Shown: positions 31,374 through 44,099 of the stretch, piece after piece
Numbering within the stretch: the first letter of the stretch is position 1
How the letters are laid out: each line of letters starts with the position of its first letter
Assembly (NCBI GenBank): GCA_007026445.1
Contig: VDMD01000033.1
Coordinates: 1-64,000 of the forward strand
From: Schizophyllum amplum
Lineage: Eukaryota > Basidiomycota > Agaricomycetes > Agaricales > Schizophyllaceae
Direction of reading: 5' to 3'
Length of the DNA: 64,000 nucleotides
The notes under the pieces: generated by a model
Databases searched by the model: none
The model's input: only the letters and a program-made list of their open reading frames with translations
What the model was told of the DNA's origin: nothing
Program-made: the position numbers and the translations under genes

Positions 31374-34367
31374 ATGACTAGTCGACTAAAGCGCAAGCTC
31401 GGCGATGCTGGTGTTGACCTGACAAGCTCAAAAGTCAACGAGAACTTTTGTCTCGTACGGTGATTTTCAGCATGAACTGGGAAATTGGCTGACATGGTAC
31501 AAGGTGGGCACGCCGCTACCACCGCTAGAGAAGTCAAAGGACACAGGAGAATTCGTCCCGCTATGGAAACAAGAGGCGAGTTTACTTGCAAATTATCTAC
31601 TTTGGACTGCTGACAATTCGCGCAGGTCCGGGATGAAAAGGGACGGCGGCGGCTACATGGTGCATTCACGGGCGGGTTCTCTGCTGGGTACTTCAATACG
31701 GTAGGATCCAAGGAAGGTGCGTATCGAAGCCCGTCAAATATGATATTTACTGAGACCTGTGTAGGATGGACGCCTTCAACTTTCGTATCCTCTCGCAATG
31801 GCCGATCGAAGGTCAAGTTGGCACGCCCGGAAGACTTCATGGACGAAGAGGACTTGCAAGATATCCGTGACAGCCGGCAATTTGTGGACACTACGGAACA
31901 GATGGATCTTGATGGTCGAGTGCAGGACCGGCCAGACGCAGGCGAAGAGTGCGTGCCAATATTTGCCTTGCGCAGGTTCACCGACTGACCCTCGCCCCGA
32001 ATAGCTCCATTGCAAGCGCTCTTGAGCGGTCCATGCTCCCTCCTCCCACAGATTCCGCGGGCGCTCGCATTTTGAAGAAGATGGGATGGAAGCTCGGCCA
32101 GGGCATCGGTCCCCGGGTCTCGCTCCGCCAGCGTCGCATTCAGGATATACAAGCCGCTTCTGGCCATACACTAGCTGCCGATGACATTCAAGTCCCAGAC
32201 GATGAAGAAGAGGCAAAGAAGCATACTTATGCACCGCGTGATACTCCGGTTTTGCTGGTCGCACGGAAGGACAACTCCCATGGATTGGGATACCGCCCAG
32301 GAATGGGCTTGAATGAAAGTGCGGGGGCAGACAAAGCTGGCCTAACAGGTCCTAATTTGGCATGTGCGTACATGCCTTATCCCGTATCTTCTGTTCTGAC
32401 CAGCCTTTCTAGCTGGCTTTGGCCTTGGGGCGTTGAATGAAGCGGACGAGGATGATCTCGATGTCTACGACTCCGGCACACAAGTAACCCGGCGCGGAAC
32501 TGCCTACGATATCATTGATCGCGAAGAGGAGGATGAAATCGCCATCTCCAGCAAGCACGAGCTGAGAAGAGGCGAACCGCAGAAGGTGATTCCTTTGCCT
32601 GACGGAAGGGCCGCTACTCACGCCTTGAAGAGATCAAGCGCATCAACACAAACATTCCGAGATGGACAGGTCGTGCTGTCAGACTTCCAGCTGTCAGACA
32701 AGCCGGTATCAGAGGATAGATGGTCAGTTGGGAACGTCTTTCGCGTGTTTAGCTTACCAACGTTAGTCCCTAGGTTCCCTCTGCCCGATGTTCCTACTGG
32801 ATGGAGGCCAGATCCACGACGCGTCTGGGCGTCGGACAAAGAGAACGTGCAGCCTCCGGAACCGCGACCGCAGGCACCCATCCCATATGGGAAGTGGAAG
32901 GAGTCTGGCAAGACAGCCGATGAGGTATGAGTGACCCTTTCTGCTTCCACCATGTGCTCAACATCAGTGCAGCGTGGAAACCTCCTAGGAGAGACTCCTC
33001 TTCCTGCCGCTCCACGATCTGTGTTCGATTTCATGTCCAAGAAAGACCGAGAGCGTCTTCAGAAGATCGCGGCGGGCGTTCACGAGAAGCCACCAGCTAC
33101 TGAGATTGCGTACCCTCAATTGGACGGACATATCGCACATGCGGCTCTCAAAGGGTACCAGCCTTTTGCAGCCGATCCGGCGAAGCACGCACGCTACGTC
33201 GTCTACCTCGAATCCCAGGCCGATGCCTCTGGCCAGGCCCCACACCTACAAGCCCAGTCTGGCCAGTCGGTGTCGGCGTTTAACAAGGAGCTCGAAGACT
33301 ATGCCAAAGCCGCCGCGATGTTCAAGCCCATGTCCGATGCCATGGCGGGCCGCTTCACGACCGCAGCGCACGTCGAGCAGGCGAAGAACGTGCCCGAAGG
33401 CCTGATATTTATCAAGGCGGAGCCCGACGCTGTTGACATGACGAAGGAGACCGCCGAGGAGTCGAAGACGGAGGAGGAGCTGAGCCCGAAGGCACAGGCA
33501 GCGCGCGTGGGTATGTTTGGTGCGCTCACGCGTGAGGTGAAGCCATGGCGTCCAGATCGTCTTCTTTGCAAACGATTCGGCGTTAAGGAGCCCGAGCTTC
33601 ATGCGTCAGAAACGGATCAGTCAACGCAGAAGACCGCGGCGGACACGTACACCAAGACCGACCTGGAGGTGGCCGTAGCTGCGGAGCGAGCGCAGGCTGA
33701 GCAGGAACGCGCAGCGGCGGGCAACGGCCCACGCGATCTTGCCAACGTGGGGCTGGGCGAAGACGAAACGCAGGGACGCGATACGCTCACTTACGAGAGG
33801 CCCGCGATGGACGTGTTCAAGGCTATTTTTGCCAGCGACGACGAGGACAGTGGAGATGAGGGGGAGAATGAGATGGAGGTTGATGATCCACCGCCAGCTT
33901 CTGCACCTGTCGTCGCCGCGGTCGAGTCCCAAACGAAAGCCGAAATGCCGGAGGTCGTCGACATGACCACGTTCAAGCCGACGTTCGTACCCCGGGAGGC
34001 GCGGATGACGAAGGAGAGCAGCGCCGTGAAGCCGAAGAAAGACAAGAAGAAAAAGGAGAAGCGCGCTCTCGTATCGTTCGCCGAGGACGAGGAAGGCGGA
34101 GGGCTTACACTAGCGCCGGTCAAAAAGAGGAAAGGGAAGGAGAAGGAGAAGGACGGCGAGCGCTCCAAGAAGAAACGACGACATGACCAGGATGTCGACG
34201 ACGATGCTATGTGGGTTGAGAAGCCTGCTCCTGAGGCTGCGAAGGCTTTCCAGGACCTGCCATCCGCGACGCAAAGTAAGAGAGAGGTATCGATCGAGCA
34301 CCAAGACCCAGAGTTGGTGTCGACCTCGCGATCTTCGACGAGGAAGAGAGCTATCGACTTCTTGTAA
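31374..34367 (+). CDS. GPATCH1-like G-patch protein (DUF1604 + G-patch), spliceosome-associated
   Basis: Eight exons (31374-31454, 31504-31575, 31626-31716, 31765-31948, 32005-32363, 32413-32722, 32774-32924, 32973-34367) close in frame at 880 residues. The N-terminus (MTSRLKRKLGD...[25 protein letters not shown]) is the DUF1604 domain, with the G-patch (ILKKMGWKLGQGIGPRVS) near residue 155. A SURP-like/GPATCH1 central region and a Lys-rich, acidic nuclear C-terminus follow. Human GPATCH1 and fungal orthologues join the activated spliceosome and are thought to stimulate the DEAH helicase DHX35. The intron 31576-31625 uses a GC donor (gcgagt); it must be removed to give the conserved [10 protein letters not shown]. 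Start chosen at MTSRLKRKL because homology begins there. Confidence 0.92.
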
Positions 34368-34530
34368 TGTCAATGTTGTATCTCTGTAGACTAGTTCACG
34401 TGACATCGAGCTACAGTGACGCCTCCTGCAAGTCTGACTTGTCACAGCGGAGAGATCATCAGCTATAGTGCAAAGAAAATGAGCGAACAATTGTACTGTA
34501 CAGTGCAGGTGGATGTTAGTGGGCGCTGAG

Positions 34531-34561
34531 CACGTGAGAGCAAACGCGTCGCCGTCACGTG
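34531..34561. promoter_or_regulatory. MCB (ACGCGT) flanked by two CACGTG boxes upstream of separase
   Basis: CACGTG at 34531-34536, ACGCGT at 34544-34549 and CACGTG at 34556-34561 lie 76-106 bases before the separase start. ACGCGT is the MBF cell-cycle element of fungi, which would fit a mitotic gene. Function is inferred from motif and position only. Confidence 0.4.
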
Positions 34562-34636
34562 CAACCGGCGCGCCGACACGCCTCATCTCGAACTCTCATC
34601 TACATCTGCTTGCACTTTGCTTTTCTGCACTCTGCC

Positions 34637-37600
34637 ATGACAACCCGCGCTGTGAAGAGACAACCTTCTACGAAAGCTGAAGGGTCTTCACGGCCTCAGA
34701 CCTCTCGCCCAGCTTCCAAACCGAAGGCAGGGCCTTCACGGTCCCGTCCTGCTGCCACCCCGGACAGCGTCGATAGCCTGGCCGATGCGCTGGCTACAGG
34801 GCTCAAAATTAAGGACCCGAAGTCCAAACAGAAGGCACCTCGAGATGAGGCCGAAGAAAGGGCTGCTGCAATGCACGCCGTAAATGGCGCGTCACAGGCG
34901 CTTAACGACCTCATGCGATCGGGTTGGAAGCGACCGCGTTCCCCAACCTCCAGGAAGTCAGCCGAAACCGCCACAGCCGATTCTGCATTTGCCAAGGCTC
35001 GGCGAAGCCTGGTGACTCTCAGGCAGGGCTCAACATCGAAGCTGGAGATCGAACGGCAGCAGTCAATGTTGCGGGGAAGTTGGTAGCTTTGGAGATGGTG
35101 CGTGATTGATCTTTGGTGAACTTGATGAAGATTTCTCATAGAATGCACAGTACGATGAAGCCTTCAGCACTGTCGAGGACATCCATCCCCGGCTGTGCAG
35201 CATCCTCGCCACCTCAAGCCCGCCCGCGTCTTCAGCCGGCTTACAACTACTATCTATCGACATCCCCGATATTACACCGGATGAGAACATCACGATGCTC
35301 ACGACAGCCTATCTTCTCTATGCACTCATAGTTGTCTCGCGGCGTGTCACTAGCGCTAAGGGAGCCACGCTGGAACCCTTCGCTCAAGCACTTTATTCGC
35401 AAACTACGCTCATCACCTGGCAATCGACGCTATCGTCCTCATTACCCGTCAAACATGCGGACTCGCTATTGACGCGAGCATACACAATACTCACCCGTGG
35501 CACTCCCGGAACCGACACCAACCCCTTGTCAGCTCTGCAGATCCGGTGCTACGCTCTGCAGTGCTTAGCACTGACTAGCCCTGGAACCGTCGAATCAGCA
35601 ACATTTTGGAGTCACACCACCAAATGCCTGACTGATTACGCCTCAAGATGCAGTACGGAAAAGGACACCCGGGCGGCGGCTGCGGTACTTCCCACAGTTG
35701 CCAGCATTGTCCGTTATGTGCAAGACAGATCTGATGCCCCGGAGTTCATGAGCGGGCCCAAGTATCTCGGCTTTTGTGAGGCATGGACTTCGTTTGCGAG
35801 AAGAGTGAGTGAATGTGATACATGGTGTTTGCATGCTGACGACCACTATAGGCCGGTGATCTTGCCACTTTGGATCACATATCGTCTTTGCTAGTCTCTC
35901 CGGATCACGGCGGAGTATCCAACTCAACAGAGGATGACGGCTCAGTGAAGATTGCTCCTGAGGACGCAGCTTCTCTATGTACGCGATTGGCGCAGTTGAC
36001 AGTGTGCTTGGAAGAGGCCGAATCGGCAGGTCTGTCGAATAGCAACATCTATCGCGCTGCGCTCACATCTCTAACAGGCGGCCTTGTGGACCGGATCCAG
36101 GACACGATCTCTCTCATCAAGTCACCGCAAGTGCCTCAGATGCTGGGTTTATCTCACCAAGACGATACCGGCAGATCGTATCGCAAGGTGGACAACGCAA
36201 TGTCAAGATTGCTCCAGACGAGTCTTCGCGTTGCAGACGTGTCTCCGCGATCTGGACCCGTCGGCGACCTGGTAGTCGCTATCCGCTCTTTGTTGGAGGC
36301 GATGGTGACAGTCATGGAAGCTGCGATCTCCCAAATCTCACCTCAAGCTCGCGGAGCGCTTGTCGCTCGAGTACTCGAAACTCTCACCCTACTCGCTCGT
36401 ACGCGCCTGCTCGCTCTCGATCCTCGGACACATATAGCGGCGCACGACTTCCTCGAGCGAGCGACGAGGCTGGCTCAGGCACAACCATCCAGTTCAGAGA
36501 CCGCGAAGCTTTTGAGATACCTTTCTGCGGCTTTCTACAACCTCGGCGCGACTTTGTTCACAGCTGCGCAGCACAGCGCTTGCATAGCGTTCCTTCGAGA
36601 TAGCTGCCTGACTGGAGCACAAGGCATAGAAATGCGCGCCACAGAGGAAGATGCGGACGAAGGATGGCAGCAGCTGGAAGACCAGCTATACCGGCGATGG
36701 GAGATTTTGGGGATCTGCCAATCGAAGGCGGGCAACCGAAGGGTAGCCGTTCGCCAGGCTTTGAAGTCTTGCTCTACTAACCAAGCATCCAAAAGGCCGC
36801 CAATGATGCGTTTGCGCAGGCCATCAAATCGTTCCCTTACTCTCATGCCCGATTGGGAGAAATACTGGGTAGTACCTCAGCTTCGGAAGCCTTCACGGCC
36901 TCAGAGTCTCTGAAGCACCTATCCGCAATCGTGGATCGTGCGACGTACATCGGCGCATGCGAACTGTTGCTTGCGCCTGAAGCAATATCTCTTCGCGACA
37001 TCGGCATCCGGGACCACGATATACTAGGCGCCCTCCTGGAGCGTCAGATCCACAGTTTATCGTCACTCAGGTGGAAGGAGTCTGTGCGAGCCGTCGTCCG
37101 CTTGCTCCTCTTACAACTGCTGGACGTGTACAATGCTGCGGTGATGCCGTTGCGTCGTATACGGGCGCTTCTGATGTGCCTCGAGTTCAAGTATCACTGT
37201 AATCCAGAGGAAGGCTTCGGGTTTAGCTCGCCCTGGGAGCTCAGCGTGGAGATTCAGGCCCTATTGGCTTCAGAGGTGAGCGCTCTTGTCCCGTTGTGCG
37301 CAACTACGCTGATGACTCAGAGTATGGAACACGACACTGGGCTACTTACTTTCACTGCGCAATACCGAGCCATGACCCACCTGTGGCTAGGCCTGCTCGC
37401 ACATCGCCGCGCCGACCCTGAGCAGGTCGATCTCCTCGTCTTCCACTCTGAGGAAGCATCGAAGCTCTTCCGAGCCTTCATTAACACCCGAACCACGGAG
37501 CATACACCCAAATCTGCGCTGAAGTCAGCGAGCAGCACGAAGACTTCCCAGCCTAGACGCAGAGTAGTCGCTTCTAAGCCCGTAGTTCGCAAGGCGCCTT

Positions 37601-40600
37601 CGAAGAAGAAACCTGCGCCGCCCCCAGCACCAATCACACCGAAGGCCAAACCCCTCCAGGAGATATCGATGAACGTCGTGACGCCGCCAGACCATCCGGC
37701 AGTGCCAAAGCACCTGCATGTTCTTCGACGACTTCAACGGCTTGCTAGATTTGCTGCGACTGATGTGTTCTGTCCTCAACCTGCTTGGTTTGACGTTGGT
37801 GAAGGTCGAGTTTTGGACATTGTCCGTCGCCTGTCCGAGGTCAAGCTAGGATCCGATAGTGACGGTAGCTACCGTTCTTTCCTCGAGATACCGCAAGCTA
37901 AATTACAGTACAGACTATGCGAACGCAACCACTGAGCTAGCGTTCGAATACTTCCAGCTAGGCAAGATGACTCGTGCCAAGTCAATGTTCAACCGCCTGC
38001 GCGAAAATGGGGCTATGATCTCTCCCGAAGTCAAGATCAATCTGCTCCTTCGATACGCCGGCGTGCTGGCGGAGTCAGAGGATGTAGCAGCGAGGTCCGT
38101 CATTGTAGTGAGATGCTATGGCAATACTGACTGTCCTTCAGTTCTGTGGCGTATTCCACTGCCCTTGATCTGGTATCGTCCCTACCGTCGGAGAGCAAGG
38201 GTCTTCCTCCGCGGCAGTTGATGCAACACCGCCTGGATTGCTTAGAGAGGGCAGCTCTTGCGTCCAGAGTGTTCTCACTCATACAGCTGTGCAAGGTGGG
38301 CTCGTATAATGCCTAGACGTTGATGGGGCTGACAATCCACAGAATAATGTTCCCGCGGCGCTGGATGGCTTGTTGAGATGTCTACGGCTACTCAACCGTG
38401 CTATGGATGGGTTCACGCGGTTCTATGCGACATCGAAGCCAAAGGCGGTCGAGGAGGACAACCCTTTCCAGAGTACGGAAACGAACGAAACCGGCTTGGC
38501 CGAAGCCCAACCGTTCTCTACCCCGGCACCCTCCCGTGCATCGTCCATGGGCAGCGATGGATATCGCGTCGCGGAGGCGCAACTTGACACGCTCTTCGCA
38601 GTGAGCAGCGCGTACCTATCACGAGGCTCTGCGAGAGAAGCGGAATATTTCATCGATCAGGCTTTCGATCTTGCGGAGTCACTGAACGCGCCCCCAATAG
38701 TCAGTCGCGCGCTCGCGAAGAAGGGCGAGATCCTGCTCCTCCTTGCGCGTCTCGAAGACAGCCATGACTGCCTCACGCGTGCCATGCAACTGCTGCCGAC
38801 CGTCACTGGGAACGATGCAGTTGACTTGCGTAGATTCAAGGGGATTATACCGAACGATCAGAACAGTCGGAAAGCGCCCTCCAGCTGTATGAAGAGGCGA
38901 TCGCAATGCTGGAAGAGCTGGATCAAACATTCAGTGCTTTGGACGGCGTCGCTTTAGGTGCGCGAGAGGACGTTTGGATGACATTTGCTGACTTTGTCCA
39001 GCTCCAGAAAGTCTTTAGACACGGCACATGGTCTGCTACAGAATCGGTATTCCCTCAACTGCTAGCTGCGATCTTGAAGCGCCATTGTGAGTTCCTGCGA
39101 CGCCAGATATCACTCATGCGTCTCATTCATGCACTAGTATGGCTTCTGCGGGACAGTGACCACGAAGGATTTGAAGACATCATGGGGAAGTTGCGTGCAC
39201 TGTCCACGACAGCTCTAAGTAATGTACGTCTAGATCGGTTCCTCTATCGGTCCATCTCACGAGTCCACCAAGGCTGAGGTCACGGCCCTTGAGGGTCGAT
39301 TAGCGTTGCACGAGATCTATTCACGCTTCCGGTCAGATATGTTTTTAAGCTCAATCGCGGAATCCAGTACGTGCCTTATTCGCATTGAGTGCTGAGGCTT
39401 ATATATATCGATCAGCTATTGCGCTCCCGATGGGCATGTCATGCGACAAACCGCTACCAATGCTTCCGTCAACGCAAGATTTGGTCAGACTCCTTCAGAA
39501 CGCGGAAACCCTGTTCTGGACAGATCTTGACTCGACGAGCAAGAAAGGCAACGTCGCCCATGTCCGTGAAGCTGCCGTGTCCTTGGCCATCGTCCGTGCA
39601 CTTCAAACGTCCTTGGGCCTCGTCGATGACCGGGGATCTTCTCTTGCTGGCCGCCTTCTCGGTGAGTGAGGTGCAATACCTACCGTCGCGGCTTTGACCT
39701 GACTGTTGGTACAGATACCTCATCGGCAGTGACCTTACGCCGGGAGATGTTGGAAGTCACCACGCATAAGTTTCCCGATTATAACGCGTTTGACGACCTG
39801 CAGTGGCGCGCGATATCCCCCGACGGGTCCGCGAAATCTTTCGCGAAAGCGCCAACGCGTTTGTTTGCCAACTTGTCCTTGAATGACTGCGACATGAGCG
39901 ATGACGATGAGATGTCGGAGGAGGGTGCGCTCCGCGCGTATTGGACTCGAGTCAGGGTTCGTTATGAAACCATCGGGATCAGCCCAGACACCGTCAGCTC
40001 GGCAACAACGACCTTCTCGCCCCATTGGACCATCGTACATGTCACAGTCACTGAAGACAGAAGGTCGCTCTTCCTTAGCCGGCAGCAAGGAGGCGAGCAA
40101 GCCGAGCCACTAGTCTTCTGCATTCCTTTGCAAGGGCGGCGCGATACGGACGACGACGAAGACCATCTCTCGTTCGACGACGCTCTGTTGGAGATGACTG
40201 AGATCATTCGGTTGAGCAACGAAACTACGAAGAGCGCGGCGAACATCAGGAATGATCCCGAGGCGCGCACGAGTTGGTGGAAAGAGAGGGCTGCGCTAGA
40301 CTCGCGGTTGAAAGAGCTTCTGCAGAGTATTGAATTCTGCTGGCTCGGGGGCTTCAAGGTATGCTGCTACCGCTCGTTACATTCACCTTGAGGCTCAGTT
40401 TTTGTTGCCAGACCATCTTGGGGCCACGATCGAACCTGACCACGCAAGCCATTGAGGACATCCGCAAGTCGATCGACAAGGTCTTCGACGAGAACCTCCG
40501 TCTCCGGGACAAGAAGCCGAAGGGCAAGGCGCACCGCAAGACTGCGTCCCAAAGCCAAAATCTACGCAACGTGCGATTGGATGACCACATCGTCGAGCGC

Positions 40601-41678
40601 ATTGCCGCTCTCGGTCCGAAATGCGCTGACGAGGAACTGGAAGACTTTGTCTACTTCATCCTCGACCTATACCAGTTTCATGGAGTGCAAGTGTCGATTG
40701 CGGAAGTGGACATCGTCCAGGTCATTGTCGACCTCCGCGCCGTGCTCGAGGAGGAGACCACGCGCTCGCGCGTCCGTGACGCTGGAAAAACACGTTCGCG
40801 CCACGAGATCTCAGAGGCCACGAATGGTGGAGAGCACCTGTTCCTCATACTCGACAAGAACGTGCAAGGCATTCCCTGGGAGAGCATTCCCATCCTGCGC
40901 GGACGCAGTGTTAGTCGCATCCCGAGCCTCGACTTCCTGTTGACAGGTTGGAGATGGCGAAACTGCGGAAGGGTGGTGTAGAAGGGGTCGTCGATCGGGC
41001 CGTCGTAGATCCCCGAGACGGCTACTACGTTCTCAATCCGAGCGGCGACCTGACTGGCACGGAGGGCCGCTTCAAGGACTGGGCTCAACAGATGCAGACG
41101 GTAGGCTGGGACGGCGTCATCGGGCAGCCTCCAAGCGAACAGCAGTTCCTGAACGCGTTGAGACAACGAGACATTGTTGTGTAAGTAAATGCCTACGGAT
41201 GATGCTATCGCCTGCTAACGTTCGTCCCAGCTACTTCGGTCATGGCGGCGCAGACAAATACGCACGCTCACACAAGATTCGTCAACTCCCGAGGTGTGCA
41301 GCAACGATGCTCTGGGGGTGTTCGTCGGGCTTCATGAAGGATATGGGCGAGTTCGACCGTGTCGGCATCCCCAACAATTATATGTTGGCAGGATGGTGAG
41401 CTCTAGCATTTGCGCACATAATGAATACTCATCTAAGCGCTGCCAGCCCTTCTTTGGTAGTGAACATGTGGGACGTAACGGACCGCGATATCGACAAGTT
41501 CACGCAGTCGGTATTCGACAAGATGAAGCTGGACCTGGGTCATGCGAAGCGGTGGGACGAGAGCAGGGCCGGCAGTGTGTCAGTTGTTGCGGCCGTGGCG
41601 CAGTCGCGCGATGTGTGCAAGTTAAAATATCTAACGGGGGCTGCGCCGGTGGTGTACGGGATACCCTTTTATCTGTAG
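34637..41678 (+). CDS. Separase (caspase-like cysteine protease, peptidase C50)
   Basis: A roughly 2,100-residue protein of many exons. The helical N-terminal two thirds show TPR/HEAT-like text matching fungal separases (e.g. GSAREAEYFIDQAFDLAESLN; TALEGRLALHEIYSRFRSDMFLSSIAEST). The C-terminal protease domain has VVYFGHGG with the catalytic His and MLWGCSSGF with the catalytic Cys, preceded by ILDKNVQGIPWESIPILRGRSVSRIPS and YYVLNPSGDL. Separase cuts cohesin Scc1 at anaphase onset and is held by securin. The gene ends at GIPFYL, stop at 41678. As given, the frame breaks near 35055, 37690-37813, 38842 and 40942; in most cases one extra base at a short run restores conserved text, so sequencing indels are likely in this essential gene. 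Exons elsewhere have normal GT-AG introns, e.g. 36743-36795. Confidence 0.88.
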
Positions 41679-41939
41679 AGGATTGTACGGCTACATCGAG
41701 TCTTCAACCATATACCTTCGCAGCGAAAAATCGAGTACTGATGCCCGTTTCTCTCTCAGACATGTCTGTCCCGCGCGCGTTGAACGTTAGGCCTTCAAGC
41801 TTCAAGCTTCAAGACTGAAGAGGTCTGTATAGATTAAAGAAGATAGCGCGTTCATGCAGAGGACAGCGGCGTAACTTGTCTCCGCAATTGCTAGGAAGAA
41901 TTGCCCGGCAAGGCAGTTGAACAATAGCAATAGCTCCCA

Positions 41940-43742
41940 CTAACACTCATCATTATCGTCCTCCTCATCGCTAACCTCCTCCCCTTCCTCATCATCAGAG
42001 TCCGCAGTGGAAAAGTCCATGGCCATCTGCCTAGACAGCGCCTGCGTCGCTGAACGCAATCGCCTACCCGACGATGCTGGAGCGTTGGTTCTTCCAATGT
42101 ACTCCACTTCCGAATCGCTCTCTTCTTCCTTGGCGACAGGCTCGACGATCGAGACAGGTTCCTCGGGTGGCACAGCTGCTCCGGACCGCCCCTTGCGCTT
42201 CTTCGCAGGCGGGTCCATGTCGGATGAGGGCGTCCTCTTCCGCTTCGTCGACGTCTTGTACTTCGGTGCGATCCGACGGCCGGCCTTCTCCGCGTCGAGC
42301 AGTTTCTGGAACCAGCTGTCGTCGAAGCGAATGTATTCGAGGATGGTGAAGGACATCGTCATCCGGCCGTCGAGAAATGCGGCGCAGATGCTGTCTTCAG
42401 TCTCAAGAATGGGGTGGTAGACCGTGCCCTCATTCTCGGCCTTTTCCATGTTGATCTTGTTCTCCGCGGCGATTGCCTCCCGGCCCCATTTCTTCTTGAT
42501 GTAGTCGCGCGCAATGAAGACCAGGCAGGAGCGGGGCACGCGCGCCATTTGCGTGCTGTCAAGCTCGCCGTACATCTTGCAGGAATAGTGGCCGCTGTAG
42601 CGCCACTGGTTGGACGAGACGCGCACAAAATGGGGACAGTTCGTACTGACGACGTCGCCGAACGCATGCCATGCCTGCCAGGTGAGGTTGGCAACTGGGG
42701 TTCCATTTGGGATGAAACGTCGCGCTAGGGAATGGTGTCAAGGATGATCTGTCACGGCAACCACGCGACTCACTATGTGTTCTCCTATCGATGTTGTGGC
42801 GTTTCTGGTGACCCCACCGAAGGCCTTTATTCATGAGCGGTCGGTTTTGTGTCAAGAACATAGCTCACCCAGCTCACGACCTTGCGTTCAAAGGCCTTCT
42901 GGTACAGGGGTTGGCGATCTCGCCCACGGGACCGAGACCCAGAGAGTCCATGTCCCAGAGCATATCGCCTTCCTCGACTTCGATAAAGTGACCTCGCGGA
43001 AAGACTCGATTTCTTTCCCGTCTGCGTCCTCTTGTTTGATCGTGAGGAATAGGCTCATCTTATCGTCGAGCTCTTCCGCAGTCAGACCCGCTAAGGCAGC
43101 ACGAGTCCCGGAGCGAGGCGTCGTCTTCCGCCGGGGTCTCGAGGGAGTTGTTGTTTGGGGGTTGGCATCAGCTCTCGCAGGAGTCGCCGAGCGACTGGGA
43201 ACGTTGCTGACCGGCGTCGCGAGATGCGGCATAGGTTGCTCGTAGGGTTCATCTTTGACGTTGATAGTCGGCGAAGCGGCTGCTGCCTGTTCGTCGCCAG
43301 AATCGTCAAGCTGGGATACGTCGTCAGACGCCACATTGTGATAGTATACTGAACGCACCTCGATGACTTCAGCGACATGTCTCTGTTCGGTCGATGCTTG
43401 CTTTTTGCTGCTCTGTACAGGAACTTGAATATTAGAGGGACCTTCACGAGCGTGGTCACGTACCAATTGTAGCTTCAGCTCGTCGTTCGCAACACGAAGC
43501 TTCGCGATGACCTGCTCGTCCTTCCGGCGCAGCGCCTCGTTCTCCTTCTTCTCTTTCAGATGTAGCTTACGTTCCTTCTCCCATTGTCTGTTCGAGCGTT
43601 GTAGCTCTGCCTTGGCTTTCGCGAGTTCAGACTCGAGTGCCCGTATGCGCTCCGCTTCTGCATCGTTCGCCGGTAACGGCAGCAGGGAATCAATGTTTTC
43701 TGTCTTGACTCTTCCAGTAGACGAAGACTTCCTTTTCGCCAT
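41940..43742 (-). CDS. Coiled-coil protein with DUF6697-like domain
   Basis: Minus-strand gene starting MAKRKSSSTG (43742) and ending in an acidic tail (EEGEEVSDEEDDNDEC, stop at 41940). Residues about 25-100 form a coiled coil (ALESELAKAKAELQRSNRQWEKERKLHLKEKK). A Ser/Pro-rich linker is followed by a globular domain with IPNGTPVANLTWQAWHAFGDVV and RVSSNQWRYSGHYSC, which I associate, without certainty, with the basidiomycete DUF6697 family. The tail contains Lys/Arg-rich nuclear-signal-like stretches. Function unknown; a nuclear role is inferred. The frame breaks twice (near 42992 and 42906), and each is repaired by one extra base in a G or C run, giving GHFIEVEEGDMLWDMDSLGLG and then LYQKAFERKVVSW. 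Read alone, the first frame would stop at 42888. Confidence 0.65.
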
Positions 43743-44099
43743 ATTGGTCGGAGAGGGCGCGCTTGATTATCTGCGCCACGCGAAGAAAGCGGGCACGGGA
43801 GATCCAGGATCCAAGTTGAACGAAGTAAAGCAGGATCCAGCTCCGGCCATCAATTCATTATGTACAAATAATAATTCGACTCCACCTTGAGCATGTTCAG
43901 GTCGCTGAAGGAGCGTGATCTACACACGAGCACCCTACTGGTATATCATGTTGCTGATGAAGCCAGCCACTACTATGAAAAACGAAGTCCACGAAGTTCA
44001 AGAGAAGAGGGTGGCGTGGGAAAGTGCGCACGTTGGCAATCAATAGCTGAGCCAGGGGCCCGGTGCCCCTTACGGTCCCTGTTTTCCCCCTCCATCATC
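43743..44099. promoter_or_regulatory. Divergent promoter region
   Basis: About 357 bases between the start of the minus-strand coiled-coil gene and the plus-strand KH-domain gene. It must serve both. No specific binding site was recognised. Confidence 0.45.

Noticed and set aside
38840..38843. Programmed frameshift in separase
   Set aside because: There is no slippery heptamer or conserved downstream structure, several unrelated genes show the same kind of one-base break, and sequencing indels are simpler.
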